Source: Ziziphus jujuba (taxonomy: Eukaryota > Streptophyta > Magnoliopsida > Rosales > Rhamnaceae). From it: 64,000 nucleotides of DNA. How positions within the stretch are numbered: position 1 is the stretch's first letter; each line of letters begins with the position of its first letter. A model generated the notes under the pieces. The model ran no database searches and was not told the origin of the DNA. It saw nothing but the letters and a program-made list of their open reading frames with translations. The DNA is taken from assembly GCF_031755915.1 (NCBI RefSeq), contig NC_083383.1:32095501-32159500 (forward strand), read 5' to 3'. Of this stretch, positions 45,989 to 59,757 are shown piece by piece. Made by a program: the position numbers and the translations under genes.

Positions 45989-48715
45989 TGAATCTTGGAA
46001 AACCACAGTAACTTATTATTATCTTTCGGGTCTTTATTACCTGTAACTGATTCTAGTCTCAGATTCAGGGATATTGTTTATAGATAAATGGTTTTAGCAG
46101 CAGTATTTTGCTGGTAACTAGTTGCTATTTTGATGCTTAGTAAATGGAAACATGATTTTGGCATTCTACCTCGTAGAACTTGTCAAGTTTGATGAATTTT
46201 TTCAAAGTTGCACGGGAGTAACTTTGCTCTTCATGTTTCTTATGCTGGTAATATTACTTTCTTGATCGGCATTTGTAATTCCGAAATTCCTTAATGTGTA
46301 TAACAACTGTCCTCTGTTTAGGAGCAATATAAGCTAACCAATTCTGAAGAGGGTTTTGCTGAATGATGTTTCATTTCAATTTGAGCCTTGTTGAGCTTCA
46401 TTTTTCCAGGAAAATAAATGTTTCTTTCAGTTAACTTTATGTGTTAAAGCATCTTTCAGGAACAAGCTTGCAGAGAACAACATTGTATTTTTTGCATTTT
46501 TTAAACAGATGCTGAACTTGTCCCATTTTGTACTTTTTTAAATTGTTTCTTCAAGAACAAGAAAGAGCAGACATGGCCAATGGTTCGTGGTTTAGTGGAT
46601 AGACCTCCTACTTAATTCAAATTAAATGAAAAGAAAGAGTCAAACTCAAATTAAAAAGTAGAGCTTTGATCAATTTTGAAGTTCTGAAAAGTTAAAAAAT
46701 CTGCATACCATGACATAAACTGGTACATCATTTTCTTTTTTGCTTAAATATAAAAATCCCCAGCCACTAAAGCAAAAGGTAGAATCTTTGCATCTCATTT
46801 TAAAAATTCATGTCTGAATGTTTGAAATATGACTGTTTATGTTTGGTTTTTTGTTAGTGCTTAGGTATTATAAAGATCTAAGATAGGTTTTTCTCCTTTG
46901 TCTTCAATAATCGTTCCAGTGGTATTTTAAGATGCATAACAGGGCAAAAGCTATGAGTTAGTGGAATAGAACAAACCAATAGGATCTGGTAGAGGAGCCA
47001 ATGTCAGGGACAAGGGCCAACTATTTTGTCTTTGTTTTTATTTGACATATATATTTAAAATATAAGAAAGTACCATAAAAGAAAAGTGTTGGTTTTAGTA
47101 ACTGGACAGATTCAGTTTGTTGCTAAGTATGATTAAGTCTGTATTGTGCTTGGAAGCTTAAGGTTAACTATGTCAAACAAACTAGCTAGTTTCAGTTAAG
47201 TTAGGGCAGTGTGAAGTATCATTATTCAATCAAATCAAATAAACACTATCTATCATCTGTCTTGGTGACTTTTTTAATTATCCAAGAGTCCCTGTTTAAG
47301 GATTAAAACTTTTATGCTTACTTGTGCTGACAATTATTAATTTAGTGTTCAAAAACACTAAATTAGATCTCAAAAAAAAAGAAAAAAAAATTATTATATT
47401 TACTTTTTATTTTAAAAAGTCAGGAATGAATAATCTGGATATCCTGACAAGGGAATTTCGAAATTTATCATTATAATTATGCATAAAATGTCAAATTTTT
47501 TCATTAAAATTCTGCAATTTTCAAAGGAAATTAAATATTTTAAATTTTCTTTTTCTTTTCTTTTTTTGGTAAGAAAGTAAGAATTTGGTACAAGTGGAAA
47601 TTCGTGGCAATTTTTTTTAAAAAGGAGTATGCATATTTTATAACAAGCATTTGCTCAAAAGAAAAGGCATACATAGCATAAACTATATAAACATCTTTTT
47701 TATTGTTTTTGTTATTTTTAAAATTTTTTTCAACTCCATGTATAACGACCTTCGTTTGTCAAATTAAAAGGCTTTTGGATATTGTTGTTTGACTTACAAA
47801 ATATACACAATGCAACATGAAAACAAACACTGATAAAAAAAAAATATATGTGAAAAGAAAAAAATTAAACTATAATATAATTACCTAATAATACATAACT
47901 ATTAATTATTAAAAACTTTTATAAATGGTTATAACATAGAAGATAATTCTCATTTACTTGGTTGACAAATTTGGTGGAGTGTGAAAAGGATTAACATAAA
48001 ATTATAAGTGGCTAATTTTTTTTTTATCTCAAACCCAAAAAAAAAGGAAAAAAAAGGAAAAAAAAAAAAAGAAAACTATAATATAAATTACTAGTGCCGT
48101 GTTAATATATTCAGTGACGATTTCGAAGTGATTGTTGCCCATTTTTCCACACTTTCTTTTTTACAAGGGGACAACTTTGTTTTCGCTTTCTTTTATTTTT
48201 ATTTTTTGGCTAATCAGGAAAAAACAATTATGACAAGAATCTTCATTACTTTTTCTGTACTATGTTAAAAACTTGTCCTTTTAGCACCTATATTTCAAAT
48301 CAGTTATATATCACATCCTTAATCTATCAAATGCTCAATTATAACCACAAAAGAAAAAAAAATGTTGAACGGGTAAATTATGGTTTTTTTTTTTTTTTTT
48401 TTACATTATTATATATAGAACTTATTTCGTAATCATTTTTTTTTCCTATTTATTTATGAAACTAGATCTTTTTGCATTAAATTGACTACCATATATATTA
48501 ATAGTGATTAACTGCATAAAATCGGATATTAAATTAATTACTTTAAATTAATGTTGAGAGGTTCCTAAATAACTCAACTTAGCCGTAAAAATGGGCAAGA
48601 ATCCATTGACTCACTATATATTTGAATTAATTAGTCTATACTCCATAGAGTAATTCCTGTTTTATTTGCCAAAAAAAGATATCCTATTTTATTTAGATAA
48701 TATAGAAATATAACC

Positions 48716-48760
<45 letters not shown>

Positions 48761-51700
48761 CCCGTCGTCCTTAATAGGTCTAAGATATTTTTTTTAACTT
48801 TTAAAATGTAGAAGTTGATATTAAAAATTATATCTATTAATTATTAAATTTTTAAAAAAAATTATTTTTTTAAATAATATTTTAATATACCATTAAATTT
48901 ATATTTAATTTTTAAATAATTATTTTTAAAATTTTTAATATTAATTTTTAATATGATCTAATTATTCATAAATGGTGAACTTTATTAAAATAAAATGTTA
49001 TTTTTTTGATGTTGGCTATATATATATATACATATAAAATTGTGATTGGTTAATTATAATTACTAAATATGGACCACATAATTTTGCTTTTAGCTAATTG
49101 TCTAATAGGTTTGAATTAATTTATTTAATAAAATATGATAAATAATCCGTAGTCAACGCGACACCATTTGTGTGTCGAAAAAGAATTTCGAACCCTGAAA
49201 AGTACATTTATAAGGTGGTATTTTATATAATATATATACACAGAGAAAAAAATACCAAAAATAATAGTTGTGGTATTAATACTAGTTTTTGCTTAGACTG
49301 ACTCAGATTTACTGTCCCATTTTATTCCCCTAATACGTAGTTTAGGGCTTTTCCCTAATATTAAAAGTCTGTAGGGGTCTGGATGGGATTCATCACATAT
49401 TCAGACATAGAAATTCAAAACTTGGATATTATAGGTATAACATTAATATATATATACACATTTCCTTAAGATGCTTTTTAGAAGTTCCAACCAAAAAAAT
49501 AATAAAAATAATCATTATGGAATTACTTATCCACAGCTCAAGATTAGGCTTTAAAGTACTGTTAGACAAATATTATTTTTATTTACGGATCCATCAAAAC
49601 TGTTTATTCTCTTACATCTTTATCAGTCGGTCATCATGTTTAGTGCTTAAAAAAATAATAATAATAATAATAATGATAATAAAGGTAATAATAATGATAA
49701 TAAAGGTAACTTTTTTATAAAAAAAAACAAATTGAAATGGATTTGAAATTGCATAAAAGAAAATCAAATAGGCATTTCAGTACTTATTTGGTGTGATATA
49801 CGAGATAATTAATTAAAAGATTAATTGTATTTTAATATTTTATTTTAAGAGGTTGCAATTTAGGTTTTGAATTTAAAACCCATCATTTTTTCTTTCAGGA
49901 TAAATATTCAAAACTTACCATAGAAAGCTCTCTATTTTTTATTTGATGGTAGATGCATTGATTCATCAATCACAAAGTTTTCAATATCAATCAATAAAAG
50001 ATTATGTTATTAGAATGCTTCACATAATTCAATAAAAATATTAAATTTAATTTATAAAGATTACAATCCATACTCCATAATTGCACTTGGGATTAAAACC
50101 ACAACTACCAAATATTATAGAAAGCTTAATGTGCACCAAATAAAAAATAAAAAGCTCAGAATTATGAATTTTAAAATTGAAGGTTTAATTTGTAACATCC
50201 TAAAATAAAAGATATTAAAATGTAATTAATTTTTAATTTAAAGGATATGAGATTGATGTTGTAAGATGTTCTAAAGAAATTCTAAAATCTACATAAAGAG
50301 AAAAGGATTGCATGGGCGAAGCTTAAACTAAAAACATAATCATTTATAAGAGTTTAATACATTATTTTTTTAGTAGGTAATCAGAACCTCATAATGTAAT
50401 GTCAAATAATTAATATTATATAACAGTTGACCAAAATTTTTCACCGCAATGCATCGTGATTTTTAATTTGGTTTTATAGTTTGACGTGTTTTTTTATAAG
50501 TAGAAGTTGATGCGAAAATGTATCCCTAATATAAAACTAAAATAATTTATGTAAAAATATTGATCACAAGAATTGAGAATGAAAGGTTTTAGTTAGTATG
50601 CATGATGTCATTAATTTTTATAGAATCTGGAAACCTTCTGCTTTTCGATTGGAATATTTTATCCAATTTATGGTTACTAAAACGATTTTTAAAAGAATTT
50701 TTTTCAACAGAGTACATATAGTGTTTTCTTATTCTTTTTTTTTTTTTTTTTTTTGTGTGTGAAATATTTCATTGAATTTGAATGCACAGTTGATATAGAA
50801 ACAATCTACACGAGGAGATATATATATATATATATATATATTCACATTAAGAACTCAAAACTTGCTTATAATTCCTTAAAAAAAGATAATTTCGTATTTT
50901 AATTCCTCTTCTTAATTAACTCACTTTTCCACTCGGATTTACTTTATCCAGCTAATTGAATAAAAAAAATTAAAATTTTCTCCATGATTTTGGCATATTA
51001 GAGCTTTATTATTATTATTATTATGTACGTGTGAATGTGGTACAATGATAAACGCGTCTTCTGAACACAACTTCAAGATGTTATAAATATTTGTTTATTA
51101 TTATTATTTTTCTGAAGAATGTATCTGCAGAATATGACAATACGCATAGACAAAACAATTCTTTATTGCTTTATTGGAAAAAATATGGAAATATCAATTT
51201 ATTTTACAAATTAACATATAGTGGAGAGGAGAAAGGATGAATTATAATTCCAGGCTTTAGTATAGTATCGTAAACAACTATAAAAATAACAATTTAAGAG
51301 CATCCGAAAGAATTTTTTAGATATGTCATATTTTTTATTTTAAAAAGATAATATTTAAAAAAAATTTTAATTGATTTTTTATTTTAACTTTTTAATATAA
51401 AAAGTTGATTAGGCTCTCCAAATTTAGAAAATCAAAACCACTTTTTATTTTAATATTATATAAATTTAATTAAATATCACACATGTTCTTATATCATTAT
51501 TATAATATTTAAAAAATAGATAACTTATGTAAAAAAGAAAGAGGACAAATAAAACAAAAAGTGTTTATGGAAAAAATAAAACTAAAAAATATAAATAAAA
51601 AATTTTATTGGAGAATATATGTAAATTTTATTAGTTAAAGATGCTCTTTATAGAATATATTTTTTTTATTTTAAAGAGTGTTTGGGGTTGCTCTAACATA

Positions 51701-52117
51701 AATATGAGAGAGAGAGAGAGAAAGTTTATTACTTGCTAATTTATTCACCGGTTCAACCCTCTGTCTTACAACTCATTTTTCAGTTATTAATGTTTTTAAT
51801 TTTAATTTTTTTATTTCACTTGAAAGTATGGGTTTCAACCTAAACAAAGCTAATAAAATGATCTCAAATTTACATGCATGTTAATGTCAAAATCACAAAC
51901 TAATCAATTAATTTTGTGTGACAACTAAATATATATTGCTAATTAATTAATCATCATTTTTTTTCCCTTTTTTTGATCAAAGCTAATTATCAACAGTTTC
52001 ATTCAATTTACAATTAGATCTTTTTCTTAATTACTCATCTTTTGAAATATCACTACACTAAAATAGTTTTATAAACAGTATATTTAAGTCTTTCATTTTG
52101 TGGTGAACTTCAAATTA
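45989..52117. other. Gene-free AT-rich intergenic DNA
   Basis: No coding gene, tRNA or rRNA recognised. The first few hundred bases hold the PUP 3' UTR. It holds (TA)n at 48727-48758 and 50819-50841, (AAT/ATA)n near 49652-49700, an inverted repeat around 47339-47365 (AATTTAGTGTT...AACACTAAATT), a MITE-like segment at 51295-51696 and (GA)n at 51707-51721. Confidence 0.45.
51295..51696. mobile_element. Possible MITE with AGAGCA(T/A)CC termini
   Basis: The left end reads TAAGAGCATCCGAAAG; the reverse complement of the right end reads TTAGAGCAACCCCAAA. Ends of this AGAGCATC type are common on plant MITEs, and the ~400 bp AT-rich body fits. The inverted match is imperfect and I see no clear target duplication. 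Confidence 0.3.
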
Positions 52118-52285
52118 GTAAGTCTTTCTATCAATCAAAGACTACAATTAATAAGTCTTTCTGCCAATCAAAGACTACAATGAATAAGTCTTGAACTTCA
52201 AATTAATAAGTCTTTCTATTAATCAAAGACACTACAATTAATAAGTCCTTCTATCAATCAAAGACTACGATTAATAAGTCTTTAG
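52118..52285. repeat. ~33-bp tandem repeat array with internal dyads
   Basis: About five units of TAAGTCTTTCTATCAATCAA followed by AGACTACAATTAA, one of them partly deleted (52184) and one slightly longer (52206). Each unit carries the inverted pair AGTCTTT / AAAGACT, so each can form a small hairpin. Confidence 0.85.
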
Positions 52286-55200
52286 CTTTAAAATCAGATT
52301 CAACCGAGCTAACATGCGAATAGCTTTTTTACATTTACTCTAAAGCTTAAAACTATTATAAATTCCAGTTAGTTTAAAATATCCAAATAAGCTGTAATTT
52401 GTTCTCTAGATTTCGTGTAGGCCGGTCTTGACTTAAAGGGTTTGTATGTAGATGATAAAAGGTGCTAAATTTGAAGCTAAATAATTATTAAAAAATAAAA
52501 AGAAAAAAAGAAAAAGGGTATGTAATGTCAAATCAACACATTTTATAAAGAAATGATATCAATGATGAATTGGAAAAACTATAAATATTAATGACTTCAC
52601 TTATAAAAAAAAAAAAACACAAATGAACAAAAGAACTAAATTAAGAATACTTAAAAAGAAAATTACGGTTATGTACTTGTAACATTTTTTTCATAAACAT
52701 AAACTTTATAAATATAACCCAAAAAACAACAAATTAAAACTAAGTTTCCACCAAAAAAGTACCTCCTAGCCTCTGTATAAAAATATAAAAATCAAGAACA
52801 CAAAATAAAGGTAAAGCTTAGTGGAGAAAACAGGTGTAGAAAAGTGTTTGCACTTGCAATGTGTCTTTGCCTCCTATGAATGAAACTTAAAAGATGGTTT
52901 TGTTTAGTGGGTTATTATTTTACTTAATAATTCAATTTTCATTTAAAAAACCTAAATACGTTTGCTTCCTGAGCCTTCTACCCACCCACTCATCTAGCTG
53001 ACCCCTCAATTCCCAATTCAAAGTGGGAAGTGCCATACGCATATATAATATGTTTCATAAAGTTGATCCCCCAAATCTACTCTATTTCTTGGCCTAAACA
53101 AATGTACAAAGACAAGAAGAATAAAAAGGGTGTTCCTCTCCTTAATCAAATTTTAATGTATAAATACATATATATATATATATATAAGTGAATATTATTG
53201 TTTGTCACCAACGAAAATTTGTGAAATACATAGATTAATTTGGTGTTTTGAGGTGATTTGAACTTATTATTATTATTATTATTAATTTTTAATCTTGGAG
53301 GTAGAGATTCGAATTGAGAAAATAGTAATTTAACTACTTTGATTATTTCATAGAAACGGCTCCAACTCATCATTGAATTAGGAGATTAATGAAATTTTTT
53401 ACCACTGACTGATATTTCTCTTTCTAACTTAGTTTTTTCCTTTTCAGTGTAAGACAAACATGAGTCAATTACATCATTGATAATTTATCAGCAACAATAA
53501 TTACTAGCATTTTGGGTCTTTTAAAATTATTGCACTCGCTTTTGATGTTCTTTCACATTACTTTTTGTCCTTCTTTCAAAGCATTTGTATTGCCATTTTG
53601 CCAACCTCTGCTCCACTACTCACCCACACAATTGCATGCATAAGGCTGACCTCATTTCTCTTCTCCTTGTCCATCATTTTGAGTATAAATTAATTTTTAA
53701 AATTCCTTCGCTTCCTCAAGGTAAGATTTTTTTTTTATTTTTTTCCTTTTGTTAAAACCTCATATTTTATTGAATTTTTGTCAAGAAGACAACCAGTCTT
53801 AGTTTGTCTATTTCGATGTGATGGAGAAGATCATTTCTCCTCTTTTATGTATATTTTAAAATTTTAATAAATTATATATTAAAAAGAAGGATATTAAAAC
53901 AAAAACTAAATCATAATTATGATAAAAGAGGTTAAAATAAGGTAATCTTTCTAACACCGTATCTCTAAATAATACAAGCGCGTCATCTCAAAAATTAAAG
54001 TATTTTTTTTTAAAAAAAATTTGAAATAAAAAAGTTAAATTAATTGCACAAAATCTAACCAATATCAAACAAATGTATTAAAACTGTAAAGAACAAAATA
54101 ATTTGGAAGTTCTTTTAATGCTCAAAGAAATAGAATTTAATAAATGAAATTCACTTAAAGAAAATAGTAGATAAATGGTAAAATAGGTACTAAAATGAAG
54201 CTTGCTTAAAAACAATTACAAAAAGACAATGAAATTTTAGAGAGTTGTAAAGATATTCTCATATATGATTTCCACAGTGGAGCTTTGATGTGCGGAGAAG
54301 AGGTCCCAAATCATCTTGTAGCAACTTTCTTTTTATAGTCTTCTTATAGCTTTGATGTATACAGAAATTACATAAAATCTTATATGATTTATGCCTTCAT
54401 TAGAAATTATACAAATAAAGATGATTCCATGATCATCTCCATTTAATTAAGATAAATAAAGCCATTTTAACTTTGAATTCAAATCTTGGCCACAAATAAT
54501 TACCTAATATCTTACAATCTTCAAAAAGCAATGATTTATTAAAAAAAAAATTTCAAACCTTATCAGGCCCACCAATTACTAAAATTACATTTATTATTTA
54601 TTAAAATAATAATAGTAATAATGGATAATAGATGGTCCAAACATTGCCCCATGTTGCTTTAATTTTTTGTTGGAAAACGGAATATAAAGTAATCTATCAT
54701 ATTTTAAAAATATATATTTGGTATTTTAGCAAATACGAAACAATTTGGGTTGTTTTTGTTTGTGTGCAAGCATGCCACTCTAAATTTAATTATAAAAAGA
54801 AAGAAATGACTGTAATAAAAATAACAAAAGAAAAATTGAGCAAAATATATCCATAAAGCAGAATGATTATATTAATTTACAGAGAATAATCAAATTAAAA
54901 GTGTTTTTTCCTTATCTAGAAAAAATAAAACTTAATAAGCTGAATGATGAAATAAAGACAAAAATAAAGACTTGCTTGAAAATAAAAATATTGAAGGACA
55001 ATGAATACCTAGGAGATTATAGATAGATTCTAAAAGATAACTTCTATAGTTGAAGTTTTTGGTGTTTAGGGGGAGTCACAATTTTCTTACATGAAACCAT
55101 TTTTGTATCTTGAAGAACCAAGTCTTGCATGGCAAATCCTTGATGGAAACAAATTTTGCTCCAATTACTCCATTAATGATATTGTTTCCAATCAAAGCAT

Positions 55201-58200
55201 TTTTCCATATTATTTGTCAACAATTTGAAAAATAACCATGAATGGCTACAAATCGATATTTAATTTTTCAAATCAAATATTAATTACAAATTATATTTCA
55301 AGAATAAAAGTCTAGCCTTATTCAGGCTATTTTAATTATTTCATCAATAAGCAAACTTTTAAAAATAAATTATTGACCTTATTTAGGTTCTTCATTTACT
55401 CCAGAAATATTTATTATTCCAAAATGAATTATTAACCTTATTCAGCTTTCCAAATACTTCATGAATCATAAAAATTACATTTATTATTGTGAAAAAATAA
55501 TAATAATAACAATAACAGGTTATCCCAATGTCCAAGTTGAATTGATAATTCAAAATGGCGTCTAAAATGGTTAAGGAAAAAAGTTGACATCCTTTCATTG
55601 CGAATCAACATATGAACATGAAAAACATGGAAAGCAAAAATCTACTTTTATAAAACATTAAAACAACTTTTAAAATCAGTTGTCATATAGTTTGTACTGG
55701 ATTCTATGTACATGTATCCGGCTTTTTTTTGCATATCTTTATCAGAAACTTAGGAAAGTGAGAAGTAATATTTTTTTATACAAGGTGTCATTATCACTCT
55801 TGTCCAATATCTGAATAGTACATGACCCAAGCTCTAGTTTTTCTTGAGCAACAAGGCCACAATAGTAAGATGCATTTGGTCAGTGCTGCAACAGTCCAAA
55901 ACCATGAACATCTGGCTTAAATTCACTTGAAAAGCTGAAAGAAAGAAGATTGAATGATGGGTTTGTCCAGCTTGCTTTTACTAAGATTTGGAATTACTTC
56001 TTGGAAGCATCTTGAAAAGGAAAATTGTGGAATAAGTAACATTTAAAAAAAAAAAAAGTAATTATATATATTTATGTGTTTTGATGAGTTGAGCACACAC
56101 CTCTTTGCCAACAATATTGCCTTTGGTTTTATCTCACATGCACCAATTAAACTAATGGTGGAGTAAAGAATATAAATGATGAGAGACCCACTTTAATGAT
56201 TGTAATCTTATCACTCACCAAACCTTAAAAATTTATTTATTTTTTAGAAAACCCAAAAATACATACCACAAACCTTGGGAGAAAATATCTGCATACAAAT
56301 TTGATTTTTCTTATTCTTTTAAGAAAACAAATATGAGTATATTATTCAAATTAAGTCATTATTGATTTATTGAATAAGCAATATCAAAACTTGAATTAGG
56401 TTCGGTTAAATGATAAAATCATTAAAAATACATTTCAGATTTTAAATTCAACTAATTCGATCAAATTTGAATGAAATTCCTCTCTCTCCTAGATTTAAAA
56501 TATAATGTAATCCATAACCCATAATTCAAAAAAAAAAAAAAAAGAAGCCGTAATTAATCCTCTTTTTAAGGTTTTCAAATGAGAGAACAATTAAAAAATG
56601 ACTAGAGTATAATTAACAATTAAAAAATGACTAGAGTATAATTTAATCAATAGGATAATATTGGTCTGGTGGACATGGGATTAATTTCATCAAGGTATCT
56701 CCTACTTGAGTGGAAAAAAATTATAAAAATTAAAGTCATTGGGAGGTCAACATTTCTAATTATGAGTTAATGAACATGAGTATATATTTAAGACTTTTTT
56801 AACATATTGCTTTACTAAATGAAATAGGACAAATACCCAAAAGAACTTATTAAAAAAAAAGAACCATACTTATTACCCAAAGGAACTTATTAAAAAAAAA
56901 AAAGAACCATATTTATTAGTAAGTAATTAGATTGTTTTGTCTTTTGTTAATAGGATCTATACTCAGTTGTTTTAATTAAAATACACTACATGGCATAAAA
57001 TTTCATCCAACCTTTTATTTTTATTTTTATTTTTTTTATTATTTTTTTGGGTAAGAAAATAAAAATTTAAAAACTATATGTGATGGAACATACAGGTAAG
57101 CATAAAAACGAGGGAATAGGTGTATGTCATGCCCTATTTCGCTAAGACAAATTAGTCCCCACATCACACCTTTGGAACTTGAACTAAGGTAATTATAATC
57201 CATGACCCACCCAATATGTTAACAAAATTACCAAAATACTTGCACTGCCAAATAAAAAAATAAAAAATAAAAAAATAAACTACTTTAGAAAACAAAACAA
57301 AGGATAATTGGACATTAAAAATATAAATATCATGCCCCAACAACCAACATCAAATATTGTACCTTACTCTAAATTAACTCCATCCTTTTTTTTATTTTAT
57401 TTTTTTGTATATGCAAATCTGGCCACCTATTTATTGATAATTTCAATATTAATTTTGAATTAGGATGTCCAATCGTTTTTTTTTTTTTATATATATATAA
57501 TAGGGATGTCCATTCATTGTTAACATGATAGAGACATATTAATGACTTAAACATTATAGTATCATTTGTACAATAGCATGAGGTTGATGGGGATATTTCT
57601 AATTTAATAAGCAAATTTTCATAAAAAAGGAAAAAAGAAAGTACGAAAGAAAAGGAAAGAAAAAAAAAAAAAAAAAGAAGAAACAAATTGACCTTGATTT
57701 TTGTTTGATGGGTAAGAAGGTAAAAAGCACATAGATATTTTCTAAAGAAGTAAAAAAATCTTGCTGAAAATTCTGAAAAATCTGAAGTTTTGGCTAAAAA
57801 AGACCATGTTTTTAAAGAAGAGATTGTTCGGTTTAGGGGTTTTAAAAGCTATTCAACCAAACTAAAGTTGATAGGAGTAAATGCAATTTAATCAAAATTG
57901 ACCCCTCTTTTATGTTCATACTTCAGATTGTAATTCATGATAACCGTTGGGTGCCTTAAATGGTGATGAATTTTAAATTCCCAAAAGTCTAAACCCTAAA
58001 ATTGGCATTCAAGTTAGTGGCGTTATGGTCAAATTGAATGAATTGGCGGCAAAATGCAAAGAATATAGTTAGAATATAAATTCACACACACACACACACA
58101 GAGAGACGACAAAAAAAAAAAAGAAAAAAAAGAAAAAAAGCGGGGAGTAGAAGATGGGAAAGTATTAATGGCACATGGAAAGTCAGTCCATATATTTTTC

Positions 58201-59757
58201 TGAATAAAATGTTCCTTATACTTTTGTGTTTGGAAGGTCAGCAAATTTCAAGCACCATTAATAATAAAAATTAAAAGTAAAGGACCGACATTTTCTTAAG
58301 CAATTTATATCCATCCTTCCAATTCGCTTGCTAAAAATAATTTTAAATTTTAAAACCCCTTTTCTCATTCATGAATTCTTTGCTTTGAACTTCAAATAAA
58401 ACAACAGTGACTGACCCCAAAATAAGAAATAAAGTAAAATAAACTAACAAATCCAGCCAGCCAATTTGATTGTGATGTATAACATAATGTTCTTCACATT
58501 GTGTTTAAATGTCATGAAATTTCAAGCACCATTGCTAAGAACCAAAAAGGACCCATCTAAAATTTGTAAATAAGCAAATTCAAAATCCAACCATTTTTCT
58601 TACTGTAAAAGACCTTCTTTCTTTTTTTCCTCCTCCAAGAACTATTGCTTTTAAGTTTTTAAATAAAACAGTGATAGTTATACATAACCACCAAAATTAA
58701 AAAATAAAAAATAACAAATAAAAAGACAAACAAGAAAGTAAGAAAATCTAAATGGGAGGTGGGTGTTTAAAAGCCAAAGGACAGTAGACCGTACTGAATT
58801 ACAATTCTCTAGGGAACCGCATCCATGAAATTTTGCAGAACTGAGAGAAGCAGCAGAAGTGAGAGTAGTACCTTTTTCCAAGGGCATATGACCCACCTTT
58901 TTCACGACCGTTAATAAAGATGATCTGGGTCCCACTTAGATCAGTCCCTACCCAGCAATTACCCACCTGGTCCCACCTAGCCCTGAGGTTGGACATAGAG
59001 ACAGAAAGAGAGAGAAAGAGAGAAATCGAGGCAGCTGGATTGCTCCCACCAACGTCTGATAAGTCTTCATCATTCTCATTAAATTTCTCTCTGTCTATTT
59101 ATTTGCTTTGATCACAGGTCACAGATCACCCACCATTAACACACACACACACACACACTCTCCTCCCACTGCCATCTCACTTTGTCAACGTAGTTAACGG
59201 TCAGGATGCCACCTCACCCTTACCTGTCTACGTGGACCCATTTCCCTCCATTTGATCAACAAAATTTCAACTCCCCCCTTGGCCCCACACTCCACCCATT
59301 TTGCACAAATTGTACGACGACGTCGAATTTCAGACAAGCGGCCGGACCGGTTCAAACTATCTGATCTATTACGATTCATACTTTTCTCTTCTTCTTTTTT
59401 TTTTTATATTGAGAAAATATAGTTGACGAACACGCAAAGAATATAATAATCTCAAAATATAGCTCTGCTGTATTAAATTATCAAATTATAAAATTTTACA
59501 AATAAAAAAAAGGAAAAAAAAAATAATCCCGTGTTTTTTGCTGTAAAATGTAGTGAGCGCTAGTATACAGAGAAAGAGAACAAGATGTTTCTTTTTTTCT
59601 TTTCTTTTTTTAACCTTTTTTTTTTTTAAATTATGGACGTGAAAAACGAAACCAAAGGTAAGGGGAAAAAAAAAAAAAAAAAAAAAAGAGGGTAAAACCG
59701 TACTTTCATTAGAAACCACACGGTCACAACGGTGGTCGTTGTCAACGGTCATCCATT
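52286..59757. other. Gene-free AT-rich intergenic DNA and 3' flank of the 59758 gene
   Basis: No gene recognised on either strand. Local repeats: two 29-bp units at 56586-56643 (AACAATTAAAAAATGACTAG...), two ~40-bp units at 56834-56917 (TACCCAAA(A/G)GAACTTATT...), about three loose ~60-bp units at 55310-55480, (ATT)n at 53265-53284, (CA)n at 58081-58099 and 59141-59158. The segment 58780-59350 is less AT-rich and more complex; it could be a transcript leader or promoter but has no supported frame. Confidence 0.45.

Noticed and set aside
45587..46006. 139-codon minus-strand frame
   Set aside because: Antisense shadow of the purine permease exon.
48780..48960. MITE hairpin
   Set aside because: The inverted similarity is almost entirely A/T runs and could arise by chance in such sequence.
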